Below are positions 1 to 7,444 of a stretch of DNA of 28,439 bases, piece after piece. The translations under genes and the position numbers were made by a program. The notes below the pieces were generated by a model. The model did no database searches and had not been told where the DNA came from. It was given only the letters and a program-made list of their open reading frames with translations. How positions within the stretch are numbered: position 1 is the stretch's first letter; every line of letters begins with the position of its first letter. Source of the DNA: an uncultured Oscillospiraceae bacterium (GTDB taxonomy: Bacteria > Bacillota > Clostridia > Oscillospirales > Oscillospiraceae); NCBI GenBank assembly GCA_900754515.1, contig CAAEDD010000076.1, forward strand, positions 1-28,439, written 5' to 3'.

Positions 1-20
1 GTCATGACGGGCTGCCTCCC
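1..20 (-). promoter_or_regulatory. Ribosome-binding site and start codon of a gene leaving the window
   Basis: Read on the minus strand, a GGGAGG at 15-20 is followed 9 bases later by an ATG at 5-3. This lies just downstream of the etfA stop, so a further gene of the same operon probably starts here and continues beyond the left edge. Only the first codon and a half is visible and no product can be named. Confidence 0.5.
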
Positions 21-40
21 GAATTTTCACTTTTCGCTTA

Positions 41-1045
41 TCAGCTTCTCATTCTTTTTATCTCGGCGATCATGGCGTCGCAGACCTGGTCCATATCCCC
101 CACAATGCCGTAGTCGCAGTAGTTAAATATCTGGGCATCGGCACGCTTGTTCACGGCAACGAAGAGATCCGCGTCCACTCCCGCTACATGGTTCACTGCT
201 CCGGAAACCCCAAAGGACAGAAACAGCTTCGGCTTCACCATCACACCGGACTGGCCTATCTGCAATTTATAGGGCAATATTCCCCGATCAAACAGCGGCC
301 TGGTGCAACCTATCTTTCCACCCAGCAGCTTCGCCAGCTCCCGGTAGCGGCCAAGGCTGGCCTCGTCCTTCAGTCCGTTGCCCACACACACTATCACCTC
401 AGCATCGGATATATCCAGCTGGGAGTCCGACTCATCGGGAGTAAAACCAAGTATCTTTGTGCGGATATTCTCAACAGGGAAATCTATCCGCTCATATATA
501 TGCTCTATATTCGCTTTAGCCCCTGTGGGCTCATATCTGAAAGTGCCCGGGCGTATGGTGCCTATCTGGGGGCGCAGCACCGGCAAGGTGATCACTGCCA
601 TTATCTTTCCGCCCACCGCCGGCTCTATGAACTCAATGTCCCCGCTCTTTTCATCATATACCAGTTCCATGGCGTCGGAGGTGCAGCCGGTATTCAGACG
701 TGCGGCAAAGCGGGGAGCAAAGTCCCGCCCGTTTATCGTGCCGCCCACGAATATGGCCGATGGCATGTACTTTTTAGAAAGCATGGTAAATGCGTTGGCG
801 TAGGCATCAGTATTGTAATAGTCATAGCCTGTGCCCTCCACGTGGATGAAACCGTCCACACCGCAGCTCTTTACCCGGTTCAGCTCTGTCTCCGGGCAGC
901 TGCCCAGCACCACGGCCATCAGCTTGTCCCCCGTCACGTCGCAGAGCTTTCGCAGCTCACAGCAGAGTTCCAGACTTACCGGTTCTATCTGCTTTCCGTC
1001 CTGCTCTATGTACACCCACATGTTTTTGTAGTCTCTTTTGTCCAT
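41..1045 (-). CDS. etfA: Electron transfer flavoprotein alpha subunit
   Basis: This is the FAD-carrying subunit of an electron transfer flavoprotein, which should accept electrons from the dehydrogenase encoded two genes upstream. The protein has the usual two-part layout: an N-terminal Rossmann-like domain (residues 1 to about 200, starting MWVYIEQDG) and the conserved C-terminal FAD domain. The latter carries GQSGVMVKPKLF, FGVSGAVNHVAG, AVNKRADAQIF and YGIVGD. At about 334 residues it is normal length and has no N-terminal ferredoxin extension, unlike some bifurcating EtfA proteins. ATG at 1045 was chosen because a GGTGA lies 5 to 9 bases upstream; a GTG at 1054 would crowd the ribosome site. 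It follows etfB by 14 bases. The family call is secure; the physiological electron acceptor is not known. Confidence 0.95.
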   Translation of the reverse strand: MDKRDYKNMWVYIEQDGKQIEPVSLELCCELRKLCDVTGDKLMAVVLGSCPETELNRVKSCGVDGFIHVEGTGYDYYNTDAYANAFTMLSKKYMPSAIFVGGTINGRDFAPRFAARLNTGCTSDAMELVYDEKSGDIEFIEPAVGGKIMAVITLPVLRPQIGTIRPGTFRYEPTGAKANIEHIYERIDFPVENIRTKILGFTPDESDSQLDISDAEVIVCVGNGLKDEASLGRYRELAKLLGGKIGCTRPLFDRGILPYKLQIGQSGVMVKPKLFLSFGVSGAVNHVAGVDADLFVAVNKRADAQIFNYCDYGIVGDMDQVCDAMIAEIKRMRS

Positions 1046-1059
1046 ACGGCTCACCCACC

Positions 1060-1860
1060 TTATATTCTGCCTTCAGCGGCAAGTATGGCACAGAGCTTCG
1101 CCGCCGAAGCCGCAGCGCTGCCCTCATCTATTATCTGGCCCGCCTCCGGGAGTACGGGAGGATATATTCTGGGCACAATGGTGCCGGATCCCGGTACACC
1201 TATGAGTTTTGCGTCCAGCCCCTCAATATCTCCCGGGCCGAGAGTGATTATCTCCGCTTTTCTGGCCGCCTTTTTCCCCCTGTAGTTTGGAAGGCGGGGC
1301 GGGTAATTGGTCTTCTCCACGGTAAACAGGCAGGGCATCTGAGCCTCTATGGTCTCCACCCCGTTTTCGACTTCCCGCTCCACAACGATCTTCCCGTTTT
1401 CAATATCCACGCTTTTTATAAGGGACATGGAGGTGACCTGGCTGGAACCGAAGCGTTCCGCCAGCTGGCTGCCCATCTGTCCCGTGGCCCCGTCCAGGGT
1501 CTCCTTTCCGCAGAAGATCAGGTCGTAGTTCCCCAGCTGCAGTGCCGCCTTGGCTATGACATAGCTGGTGGACAGGGTATCGGCTCCGCCGAACTCCCGG
1601 CCCGTCACCAGCACCGCCCTGTCTGCACCCAGGGCCAGGCACTCCCTCAGCACCGCCTCCGCCGCCGGCGGGCCCATGGTGATGGCAGTTATCTCCCCGC
1701 CCATATCCTCCTTCAGCCGCAGGGCCGCTTCAAGAGCGTTCATGTCCAGGGGGTTCATCATGGAGGGGACTCCGTCTCTCACCAGGTTTCCCGTCTCCGG
1801 GTCCATCTTTACCAGATCTATGTCCGGCACCTGCTTTACGCATACCAGTATTTTAAGCAC
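1060..1860 (-). CDS. etfB: Electron transfer flavoprotein beta subunit
   Basis: This is the partner of EtfA and forms the nucleotide-binding base of the ETF dimer. Family signatures are the N-terminal MLKILVCVKQVPD, the CGKETLDGATGQMG loop near residue 118, and the C-terminal VENGVETIEAQMPCLFTV followed by RLPNYRGKKAARK. The length of 266 residues is typical. The start is GTG at 1860, served by a GGAGG inside the end of the upstream dehydrogenase gene, and the two genes overlap by 8 bases, so they are translationally coupled. The loop DGATGQMG is of the anaerobe type and not the classic mitochondrial type, which is compatible with a lactate dehydrogenase/Etf-like complex. Whether it bifurcates electrons cannot be told from sequence alone. 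Confidence 0.95.
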   Translation of the reverse strand: MLKILVCVKQVPDIDLVKMDPETGNLVRDGVPSMMNPLDMNALEAALRLKEDMGGEITAITMGPPAAEAVLRECLALGADRAVLVTGREFGGADTLSTSYVIAKAALQLGNYDLIFCGKETLDGATGQMGSQLAERFGSSQVTSMSLIKSVDIENGKIVVEREVENGVETIEAQMPCLFTVEKTNYPPRLPNYRGKKAARKAEIITLGPGDIEGLDAKLIGVPGSGTIVPRIYPPVLPEAGQIIDEGSAAASAAKLCAILAAEGRI

Positions 1861-3307
1861 CTTCGTCCTCCCCCTTCTGTTCTTCCGTATATGTGCAGAC
1901 CTTGCCGGGATTCAGTATCATGTTGGGGTCGAACACCCGTTTTATCTGTGCCATCAGTCTGAAGGCCGTGTCACCCACCGACTCTCTCAGGTATTCCTTC
2001 TTGGCATGGCCTATGGCGTGTTCCCCGGAGACCTGGCCTCCGAACTGGGCGCACTTGCTGTAGCACTTGTCCATGACCACTTTTACCCTGGGGATAAACT
2101 CCTCCTCGGTCATGGTATTGGAGCAGCAGTATATATGCAGGTTCCCGTCTCCGGCGTGGCCGAAGTTTCGCACATAGAGGCCCTGTTCCTCTCCCACCCG
2201 GCGGGTGTATACCAGAAATTCGGCTATCTTATCCACCGGCACCACCACATCCAGCTCATCCACCAGTTTGGTATCCGCCTCTATTGCGGTAAGGAAAGAG
2301 CTGCGGGCAGACCACACAGCTTTTTTCAGGTTGGGAGTATCTATCACCAGCAGGTCAATGGCTCCCGCCTTTTCCGCCACGTCGTTGAGTCTGTCCATTT
2401 TGTCATACAGTTCATCCTCGCTGTCTCCCACCAAAGTGACCAGAATACAGCCTCCCACATTCCGTCCCAGGAGTTTCTCGGGAAAAATGGGGTTGCCGGT
2501 GAAAGCGGCGGATGACCTTACTATATCTGCGTCCATAAACTCTATGGACTGGGGATCCAGCTTGGCAAGCTTTATTGCAGGCACCGAGGCAATGGCATCG
2601 GCCAGATTCTCAAAGGGCAGCAGCAGAGAGACATCATGGGGCGGTGCCGGTATCAGCTTCAGCGTCAGCTCCGTGATTATCCCCAGGGTACCTTCGGAGC
2701 CGCACATAAGCTGCAAAAGGCTATAGCCGGAGCTGCTCTTGCACACCGCCTTGCCCAGCTCCAGTATCTCTCCCGTAGGCAGCACCACGGTCATGGCCAG
2801 CACATAGTCCCGGGTCACACCGTATTTCACTGCCCGCATGCCTCCCGCATTGGTAGCCACATTGCCGCCCACGGTGGCTGTTTTTTCACCCGGGTCCGGG
2901 GGATAGAACAGCCCGTGAGCCGTCGCGTCAGCAGCCAGATCCTGAAGCAGCACTCCCACCTGGGTACGAACGCAGAGGTTCTTCATGTCATAGCCCAGTA
3001 TCTTGTTCATACGCACCGTGGAGATGACCACTCCGCCCAGCAGGGGCACGGCACCTCCCACAAGGCCGGTACCGGCTCCCCTGGGAGTTACAGGTATCCT
3101 GTGCTGGTTGCATAGTTTCAGTATTTCCGAAACCTCCATGGTGCTCTCTACCTCGCACACCGCCTCCGGCATTTTCTTGCCGTAAATGGGCATCTCGTCA
3201 TGGCTGTAGTTTGGGTCTATATCTTCCCCCATGAAGAACCGTTCTTCGCCCACTATAGCCCTTAACTTTTCTGCAAGTTCCGGGCTAAGCTTTTCATATC
3301 TTTCCAT
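1853..3307 (-). CDS. FAD-binding 2-hydroxyacid dehydrogenase (GlcD/LctD-like)
   Basis: This is a flavin dehydrogenase of the glycolate oxidase GlcD / D-lactate dehydrogenase family, oxidising a 2-hydroxyacid to a 2-oxoacid and passing electrons to the adjacent EtfAB. Residues about 40-220 form a PCMH-type FAD domain with PRGAGTGLVGGAVP and PPDPGEKTATVGGNVATNAGG. The C-terminal FAD-oxidase domain ends with GHAGDGNLHIYC and GEHAIGHAKK, where the H-x4-GN-x-H type residues bind the metal and substrate. ATG at 3307 is preferred, with GGAGG about 10 bases upstream; a GTG at 3325 lies before that site. Neighbours etfB and etfA indicate an electron-transferring dehydrogenase and not an oxidase. Lactate is the best guess by analogy to the Acetobacterium Lct system, but glycolate or another hydroxyacid would fit equally. 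Confidence 0.9.
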   Translation of the reverse strand: MERYEKLSPELAEKLRAIVGEERFFMGEDIDPNYSHDEMPIYGKKMPEAVCEVESTMEVSEILKLCNQHRIPVTPRGAGTGLVGGAVPLLGGVVISTVRMNKILGYDMKNLCVRTQVGVLLQDLAADATAHGLFYPPDPGEKTATVGGNVATNAGGMRAVKYGVTRDYVLAMTVVLPTGEILELGKAVCKSSSGYSLLQLMCGSEGTLGIITELTLKLIPAPPHDVSLLLPFENLADAIASVPAIKLAKLDPQSIEFMDADIVRSSAAFTGNPIFPEKLLGRNVGGCILVTLVGDSEDELYDKMDRLNDVAEKAGAIDLLVIDTPNLKKAVWSARSSFLTAIEADTKLVDELDVVVPVDKIAEFLVYTRRVGEEQGLYVRNFGHAGDGNLHIYCCSNTMTEEEFIPRVKVVMDKCYSKCAQFGGQVSGEHAIGHAKKEYLRESVGDTAFRLMAQIKRVFDPNMILNPGKVCTYTEEQKGEDEGA

Positions 3308-3346
3308 AGCTTTTATTTCCTCCACATTATGTGCATTATCTGCACC

Positions 3347-3919
3347 TTATTTGAGCCTGTAGCCGGTAAAGCCCTTGTCCTTTCCCCCACCCAGTATGGA
3401 GCGAAAGCGGAAAGTCAGCAGATTGAAGGGCTTCGTCCACTCCATGCCGGTCTTTCCGGACAGAAAATCTTTCAGCTTATTGCTGTCCCCGGGCTGCACG
3501 GTGGAGCGGTCCACCATGTATGCAGACTCCTGGCTGATATAGAGATATAAATACTCTTTATCCTCCACCAGTCGGATCAGTTTCTTGTATGGGATAAGCT
3601 CCCCGTCATCATAAAACTTGAAGCCGTCCTCAAAGAAACTGTACTGGGATTCCAGAGACTTCCCATTCAGCTGTTGGAATATTTTTCTTCCCTCACTTCT
3701 GGGCCGTGTGTTCAGCCCGGTTATGAGCACACAACCCACGAAAAGGCAGATCCATGGGGTGATGTTATCTCCGCCCAAATAAAGCCCTATCATTATCAGC
3801 ACCAGTGCCAGACCCAGGCGTATCAATTTCTTTCCGAACTGAAAAGTGTTATATCTGGTTTCCGCAAGGCGTATTATCGTTGCCTCGCTGTGCTTCATTT
3901 TTGCAGTGTATATTGGCAT
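3347..3919 (-). CDS. YcxB-like membrane protein of unknown function
   Basis: The protein has 190 residues. Two hydrophobic segments lie near residues 32-48 and 52-68 (LIRLGLALVLIMIGLYLGG and WICLFVGCVLITGL), followed by a soluble domain of about 110 residues. This layout matches YcxB-like proteins: FFEDGFKFY, IPYKKLIRLVEDKEYLYLYIS, and a C-terminal stretch with YMVDRS. Function is not established for the family. The start is ATG with AGGAGG 6 bases upstream. It is the first minus-strand gene beside the intergenic region shared with uxuA and precedes the dehydrogenase gene by 39 bases, so it may be cotranscribed with the Etf group. A functional link to electron transfer is not obvious. Confidence 0.7.
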   Translation of the reverse strand: MPIYTAKMKHSEATIIRLAETRYNTFQFGKKLIRLGLALVLIMIGLYLGGDNITPWICLFVGCVLITGLNTRPRSEGRKIFQQLNGKSLESQYSFFEDGFKFYDDGELIPYKKLIRLVEDKEYLYLYISQESAYMVDRSTVQPGDSNKLKDFLSGKTGMEWTKPFNLLTFRFRSILGGGKDKGFTGYRLK

Positions 3920-3992
3920 AGCCTTCCTCCTGTGGTAAAATGTTTCGGCCTTGGGTCCGGCTACCTGCCGCCGGAGCGCAGGCCGCTCTCAA

Positions 3993-4010
3993 AGCTGTTT
4001 TAATACAGCT
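3993..4010. repeat. Short dyad AGCTGT-N6-ACAGCT
   Basis: A perfect 6-bp inverted repeat with the spacer TTTAAT lies between the divergent YcxB-like and uxuA genes. It could be an operator for the minus-strand transcript, but no clear promoter for that strand was found: a TTGACA at 4035-4030 has only a poor -10. A similar dyad, GCTGT-TAAT-ACAGC, occurs at 27086-27099. Confidence 0.3.
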
Positions 4011-4060
4011 AAATCCAAAAGCTCCGATTTGTCAACAGATTTCGTGTAAATTTTCGTCAA

Positions 4061-4075
4061 TTTCTCCATATGAAA
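4061..4075. promoter_or_regulatory. Predicted IclR-type operator, distal copy (TTTC-N7-GAAA)
   Basis: The sequence TTTCTCCATATGAAA matches the TTTC-N7-GAAA pattern also found at 4102, 7198 and 7396. It lies 41 bases upstream of the promoter-proximal copy, about four helical turns, so two regulator dimers could sit on the same face. Assignment to the IclR protein encoded at 6438-7166 is inference. Confidence 0.5.
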
Positions 4076-4101
4076 TTAACCTCATATATTTCACAGGTGA
4101 A

Positions 4102-4116
4102 TTTCACTTTAAGAAA
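4102..4116. promoter_or_regulatory. Predicted IclR-type operator, proximal copy
   Basis: The sequence TTTCACTTTAAGAAA ends four bases before the uxuA -35 box at 4121. The dctP promoter shows the same spacing (operator ending at 7410, -35 at 7415). This position is used by activating IclR-family proteins, but repression is not excluded. Confidence 0.6.
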
Positions 4117-4120
4117 AACA

Positions 4121-4149
4121 TTGACACTAGATGCAGCTGATAATATCAT
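4121..4149 (+). promoter_or_regulatory. Sigma-A-type promoter of uxuA-lactonase operon
   Basis: A TTGACA at 4121-4126 is separated by 17 bases from TATCAT at 4144-4149. Transcription should start near 4156, so an upstream ATG at 4131 cannot be the uxuA start because it lies inside the promoter. Confidence 0.7.
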
Positions 4150-4217
4150 TTTACCCTGGGCGGGATATATCCTTACCGGTACAAATTTTTGATTTTAAAA
4201 GGCTGGTGAAATACGGC

Positions 4218-5180
4218 GTGAAGATAGCCGATTACTTCAGGTATGAGCCGGACATACAGTGGGAATATGCCTCTCAGCTGGGAGTGCGTTATGCCGTGGG
4301 CCGCATGCCGGACGGACATATGGATGAGTTTGCCGGCAGCTTCGAAGCTCTGCGGGGGATGAAGGAGCGCCTTGAAAAAAGAGGTTTTCTGCTCAAGGTC
4401 ATCGAGCCTGCGCCGCCTAACCAGAAGATAAAGCTGGGGCTGCCGGGCAGAGACGAAGAGATACAGAATATGTGCACTCTTATCGAAAATATGGGAAAGC
4501 TGGGCATAGAGGTGTTCTGCTATAATTTCATGGCCTACTTCAACTGGGAGCGGACAGGCTTTGACTATCCTGAAAGGGGCGGAGCTCTGGTAAGCTATTA
4601 TGACCATAGCCGCACCGACCACACTCAGCTCACCGACGCCGGGATAGTCAGCCACCGCCGTCTCTGGGACAACTTTGAATATCTTCAGAAAGCCATAGTC
4701 CCCGTCGCGGAACGGGCAGGTGTAAAGCTGGCGCTGCACCCCGACGACCCCCCTGTGCCGGGCATAAGGGGTGTAGGCCGCATACTCATCAGCGCCGACG
4801 CCATGGAAAAGGCCATTAACATCGTGCCCAGTCCCAATATGGGCATAGCCATGTGCCAGGGTTCTTTCCAGGCCATGGGCGAAAACGTAGTGGAGTGCAT
4901 ACGCCGCTTTGGCAGCAGGATACATTTCGTACACTTTAGGGACACCAGGGGCGGCAGATATTGTTTCCACGAGACCTTCCACGACAACGGGCCTACCGAT
5001 ATGGCCCAGGTCATAAGAGCTTACCGGGACATAGGCTACAAAGGCTATGTCCGGGTGGACCATGTGCCGGCCATGGCAGGCGAACATCCGAACCACCCCG
5101 GCTACGGCAGCGTCGGCAGGCTTTTTGCCATAGGCTACCTGAAAGGGCTTATGGAGATGGCCGGATGCCTGGAGGAGTGA
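4218..5180 (+). CDS. uxuA: Mannonate dehydratase-like enzyme (UxuA family)
   Basis: UxuA is predicted to dehydrate D-mannonate to 2-keto-3-deoxygluconate, or a related aldonate. Family marks are HPDDPP at about residue 178, a cysteine in MCQGSF, HFRDTRGG, FHDNGPTDM, RVDHVPAMAGE and PGYGSVGRLFAIGYLKGL. The conserved His, Cys and Asp residues are the expected metal ligands. Start choice: the frame is open back to 4131, but the promoter occupies 4121-4149. GTG at 4218 follows a GGTGA by 9 bases and gives the family-like N-terminus VKIADYFRYEPDIQWEYA; GTG at 4206 is an alternative. The product is about 320 residues, shorter than E. coli UxuA (about 394). The lactonase gene follows 3 bases after the stop. 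The exact aldonate substrate is uncertain. Confidence 0.85.
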   Translation: MKIADYFRYEPDIQWEYASQLGVRYAVGRMPDGHMDEFAGSFEALRGMKERLEKRGFLLKVIEPAPPNQKIKLGLPGRDEEIQNMCTLIENMGKLGIEVFCYNFMAYFNWERTGFDYPERGGALVSYYDHSRTDHTQLTDAGIVSHRRLWDNFEYLQKAIVPVAERAGVKLALHPDDPPVPGIRGVGRILISADAMEKAINIVPSPNMGIAMCQGSFQAMGENVVECIRRFGSRIHFVHFRDTRGGRYCFHETFHDNGPTDMAQVIRAYRDIGYKGYVRVDHVPAMAGEHPNHPGYGSVGRLFAIGYLKGLMEMAGCLEE

Positions 5181-5183
5181 GAA

Positions 5184-6158
5184 ATGTCAGTGCAGGTATA
5201 CATTGCGGATCACACGCCCGAAGGGGGCATCCTCAGGTGTCTTCTGAGCCCAAATGGCAAGCTGGAGCTGCTGGAGAAATATTCCATGGACAGGCCGGCA
5301 TACATGTGTGCCGACGGTGACAGTCTTTATGTCCTTTTGCGTGAGCCCTTTATGATGCAAAGCGGCATTGTCAGATTTGACATAGCCCCTGACGGGCGCC
5401 TGAGCCGTGCATCGGATGTGCAGCCGGTACACGGGGCCGTCGCCGCCCATATTCTGGCAGTGGACGGGCGGGTCTATTGCGCCAATTATCTCAGCGGCAG
5501 CACCATACTTATGCCCGACAGGCTTATCGCCCATAACGGCTCCGGTCCCCACCCCCAGAGGCAGCGCTGCTCTCATCCCCACTGTGTAACTGCCAGTCCC
5601 GACGGCAAATATATCTGCATAACAGACCTGGGCACAGACAGCATTTACATATGCACCCCCCAGCTGGAGATCATATCCAGATTTTCCATGCCGCCCGGTT
5701 CCGGCCCACGCCATCTTGTATTTTCCCAGGATGGTCTTTACGCTTATTGCTCCAATGAGCTGGATTGCAGCGTGAGCGTTCTCAAGTACACCGGAGGCGC
5801 TTTTGAATATCTGGGTACATATCCAATCATTCCCGGCACGGCCGGCCCGGAGGACAGTGCCTGTGCCATAGGCCTCAGCTCCGGCGGCAGGCGTCTCCTG
5901 GTCTCCACCAGGTCCTATGGCAGCATCGCTGTATTCCGCATCCGCGGCGGTGAGCTGGACTTTGACGGAGAGTACAGGCTGCCGGGAGCGTGGATACGGG
6001 ACTTTGGCCTTTATGGAGATTTTATTCTCTGCGGCGACGAACAGAGGGGCCGGGTTCTGGTCTATTCGGAAAAAGCAGGCTATGATGCCGCTCCTCTGGA
6101 TGTCCTCCCGGTGGCTAAGCCCTGGTGTATACTGGTCCGTGAGATTCCCGGCTTATAG
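5184..6158 (+). CDS. Beta-propeller lactonase (6-phosphogluconolactonase type)
   Basis: This is a predicted seven-bladed beta-propeller lactonase that opens sugar-acid lactones to free acids, as in the YbhE/Pgl family. Typical features are repeated blade strands such as HPHCVTASPDGKYICITDLGTDSIYI near residue 132, GSGPRHLVFSQDGLYAYCSNELDCSVSVLKY near residue 175, and SSGGRRLLVSTRSYGSIAVF near residue 235. The His of the HPH motif and the GPRH segment are the usual conserved active-site region. Length 324 is slightly below the usual 330-350. It starts 3 bases after the uxuA stop, with GGAGTGAG as ribosome site inside that gene's end. Pairing with a mannonate dehydratase suggests it feeds an aldonate made from a lactone, perhaps the product of an oxidising enzyme elsewhere in the regulon. 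Confidence 0.85.
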   Translation: MSVQVYIADHTPEGGILRCLLSPNGKLELLEKYSMDRPAYMCADGDSLYVLLREPFMMQSGIVRFDIAPDGRLSRASDVQPVHGAVAAHILAVDGRVYCANYLSGSTILMPDRLIAHNGSGPHPQRQRCSHPHCVTASPDGKYICITDLGTDSIYICTPQLEIISRFSMPPGSGPRHLVFSQDGLYAYCSNELDCSVSVLKYTGGAFEYLGTYPIIPGTAGPEDSACAIGLSSGGRRLLVSTRSYGSIAVFRIRGGELDFDGEYRLPGAWIRDFGLYGDFILCGDEQRGRVLVYSEKAGYDAAPLDVLPVAKPWCILVREIPGL

Positions 6159-6280
6159 GAAAAGCCTGGCCGGAGCCCTGCATGCGGCGGGCTGTTGCGG
6201 CAGAAAACGGGCATAGTCTTCTCGCTTTCTCATTTTGCTCCGCTGTTTTATTCTCTGCGGACTCCAGGCATTTTTTACAG

Positions 6281-6340
6281 TTTGAAGCTCCCCGGGTCAT
6301 TCCGGCAATTATACGCCGTCAGGACCCGGGGAGCTTCAGA
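6281..6340 (+). terminator. Long stem-loop between convergent transcripts
   Basis: A perfect 15-bp inverted repeat (GAAGCTCCCCGGGTC at 6284-6298 with its complement at 6323-6337) has a 24-base loop. It extends to about 18 bp if one G-U pair is allowed. It lies between the convergent lactonase and IclR genes and could terminate either transcript, but the poly-T tail is weak on both sides. Confidence 0.5.
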
Positions 6341-6437
6341 TTATCTTGTCGTCCTTTATCTTGCTGCTTTGTCTATTCAGCATTATTCCTCCTGCCGTTC
6401 TTTTACCGCCCGGTTTCCCCACGGCGCAGCGTGGTGC

Positions 6438-7166
6438 TTATGTGAAGTTCAGCCTGCGGCTGATCTCCTTGGCGGCGGTCATTCCGGATCTTATCACACG
6501 TTCCCTGAACTCCTCACTGTCATGTACATTTGAGTACAGCACGCCCACTGATGCCACCGTCTTTGTCCCGGAGGTTACCCGGAATGCAAAGGACTGGTTG
6601 TGCTCCGAGTCCACGGACACATGGGCATAGCCGTTGGAGCGTATTTTCTTCAGCTCCTCTTCCATCTCGGCGCTGAGCGCGTTTTTTCCCGTCCCTTTGT
6701 TGAATACATGGTTTAAAGATTCCTGATCCAGATAAGCCATCAGGAGCCTGCCCGTAGCCGTCGGTTCCAGATAACCCTGTATCATTGAGCCGTCGCTCAT
6801 GGGCAGGATACCATTGCTCTCTATATGGTGGACTATATACTTTCTCCCGTTGCACAAAACCGAGATGAACACTGCGGCATCCGTCTGCTTGTTCAGCCAC
6901 TTCAGCACTGAAGAAGAGGTGTTTATAAGGGACTGACAATAGGTGCCATACCTTGAAAGCATATAGGACCAGGGTCCGAGCCTGTAGCCCTCTTTTCTGG
7001 ATATGCGCTCCACATATTGGGAATCACACATCGTATCCAGAATATGAGCACATGTGGATTTATTCAGGCCCGTGCGCAAGGCTATTTCATTAAGGGGTAT
7101 CGGACTTTCCGCCGTGGACGATAACAAGGTCAAAATGTCCATTGCCTTTTTAACCGACTTTATCAT
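6438..7166 (-). CDS. IclR-family transcriptional regulator
   Basis: The 242-residue protein has an N-terminal winged helix-turn-helix (residues 1-65: SVKKAMDILTLLS, IPLNEIALRTGLNKSTCAHILDTM) followed by the IclR effector-binding domain (about 75-240). A C-terminal block carries YAHVSVDSEHNQSFAFRVTSGTKTVASVGVLY. The start is ATG with GAGGTG 6 bases upstream. Its gene has a promoter at 7239-7211 (TTGACT, 17 bases, TATATT) whose -10 overlaps a TTTC-N7-GAAA operator, suggesting autorepression. It lies divergently from the TRAP operon and convergently with uxuA-lactonase, and the same motif precedes both, so it is the likely regulator of both. Sugar acids are common effectors in this family; the real one is unknown. 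Confidence 0.9.
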   Translation of the reverse strand: MIKSVKKAMDILTLLSSTAESPIPLNEIALRTGLNKSTCAHILDTMCDSQYVERISRKEGYRLGPWSYMLSRYGTYCQSLINTSSSVLKWLNKQTDAAVFISVLCNGRKYIVHHIESNGILPMSDGSMIQGYLEPTATGRLLMAYLDQESLNHVFNKGTGKNALSAEMEEELKKIRSNGYAHVSVDSEHNQSFAFRVTSGTKTVASVGVLYSNVHDSEEFRERVIRSGMTAAKEISRRLNFT

Positions 7167-7197
7167 TTGTTACACCTCAGACAAAAAACCAGGATAG

Positions 7198-7212
7198 TTT
7201 CTTATTATGAAA
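7198..7212. promoter_or_regulatory. Predicted IclR operator over the IclR gene's own promoter
   Basis: The sequence TTTCTTATTATGAAA overlaps the -10 of the minus-strand IclR promoter by two bases and covers the expected start of transcription. Binding here should block the regulator's own transcription. Confidence 0.6.
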
Positions 7213-7239
7213 TATATTCTTTGGGCTTTAAAAAGTCAA
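7211..7239 (-). promoter_or_regulatory. Promoter of the IclR-family gene
   Basis: On the minus strand TTGACT (7239-7234), a 17-base spacer and TATATT (7216-7211) make a good sigma-A-type promoter about 45 bases upstream of the ATG. Confidence 0.6.
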
Positions 7240-7395
7240 TCCCTGCAGCCTTAAAATACCCATGGTAATTATAACAAAAACAAGGGTTTGTATTTGTGTG
7301 TTTATACAAAAATGCCAAAATCGTTATTATATGCCAAAAAATAAATTGAGCAAAAGCCCTGCAATTTCAATGGTATTTTTAGAATTTGGCGTAAA

Positions 7396-7410
7396 TTTCA
7401 TTATAAGAAA
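7396..7410. promoter_or_regulatory. Predicted IclR operator upstream of the TRAP operon promoter
   Basis: The sequence TTTCATTATAAGAAA ends four bases before the -35 box at 7415, the same spacing as at uxuA. It is nearly the reverse complement of the copy at 7198-7212. Confidence 0.65.
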
Positions 7411-7414
7411 CTTG

Positions 7415-7444
7415 TTGATTATTGCAAAAGCATGAATGTATACT
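7415..7444 (+). promoter_or_regulatory. Promoter of the TRAP/sugar-acid operon
   Basis: TTGATT at 7415-7420, an 18-base spacer and TATACT at 7439-7444 form a reasonable sigma-A-type promoter, placing transcription start near 7451. Confidence 0.55.

Noticed and set aside
188..1285. Long plus-strand open frame opposite etfA/etfB
   Set aside because: It lies entirely antisense to clearly conserved genes, has no ribosome site, and its translation is low-complexity His/Ala-rich without family motifs.
4131..4217. Upstream extension of uxuA from ATG 4131
   Set aside because: The segment overlaps a TTGACA-17-TATCAT promoter and its translation does not resemble the UxuA N-terminus.
6182..6630. Short plus-strand frames after the lactonase
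   Set aside because: They span the GC-rich hairpin and the antisense of the IclR gene and show no motif or ribosome site.
7312..7340. CRISPR-like direct repeats (ATGCCAAAA)
   Set aside because: There are only two copies of nine bases, far too short and too few for a CRISPR array.
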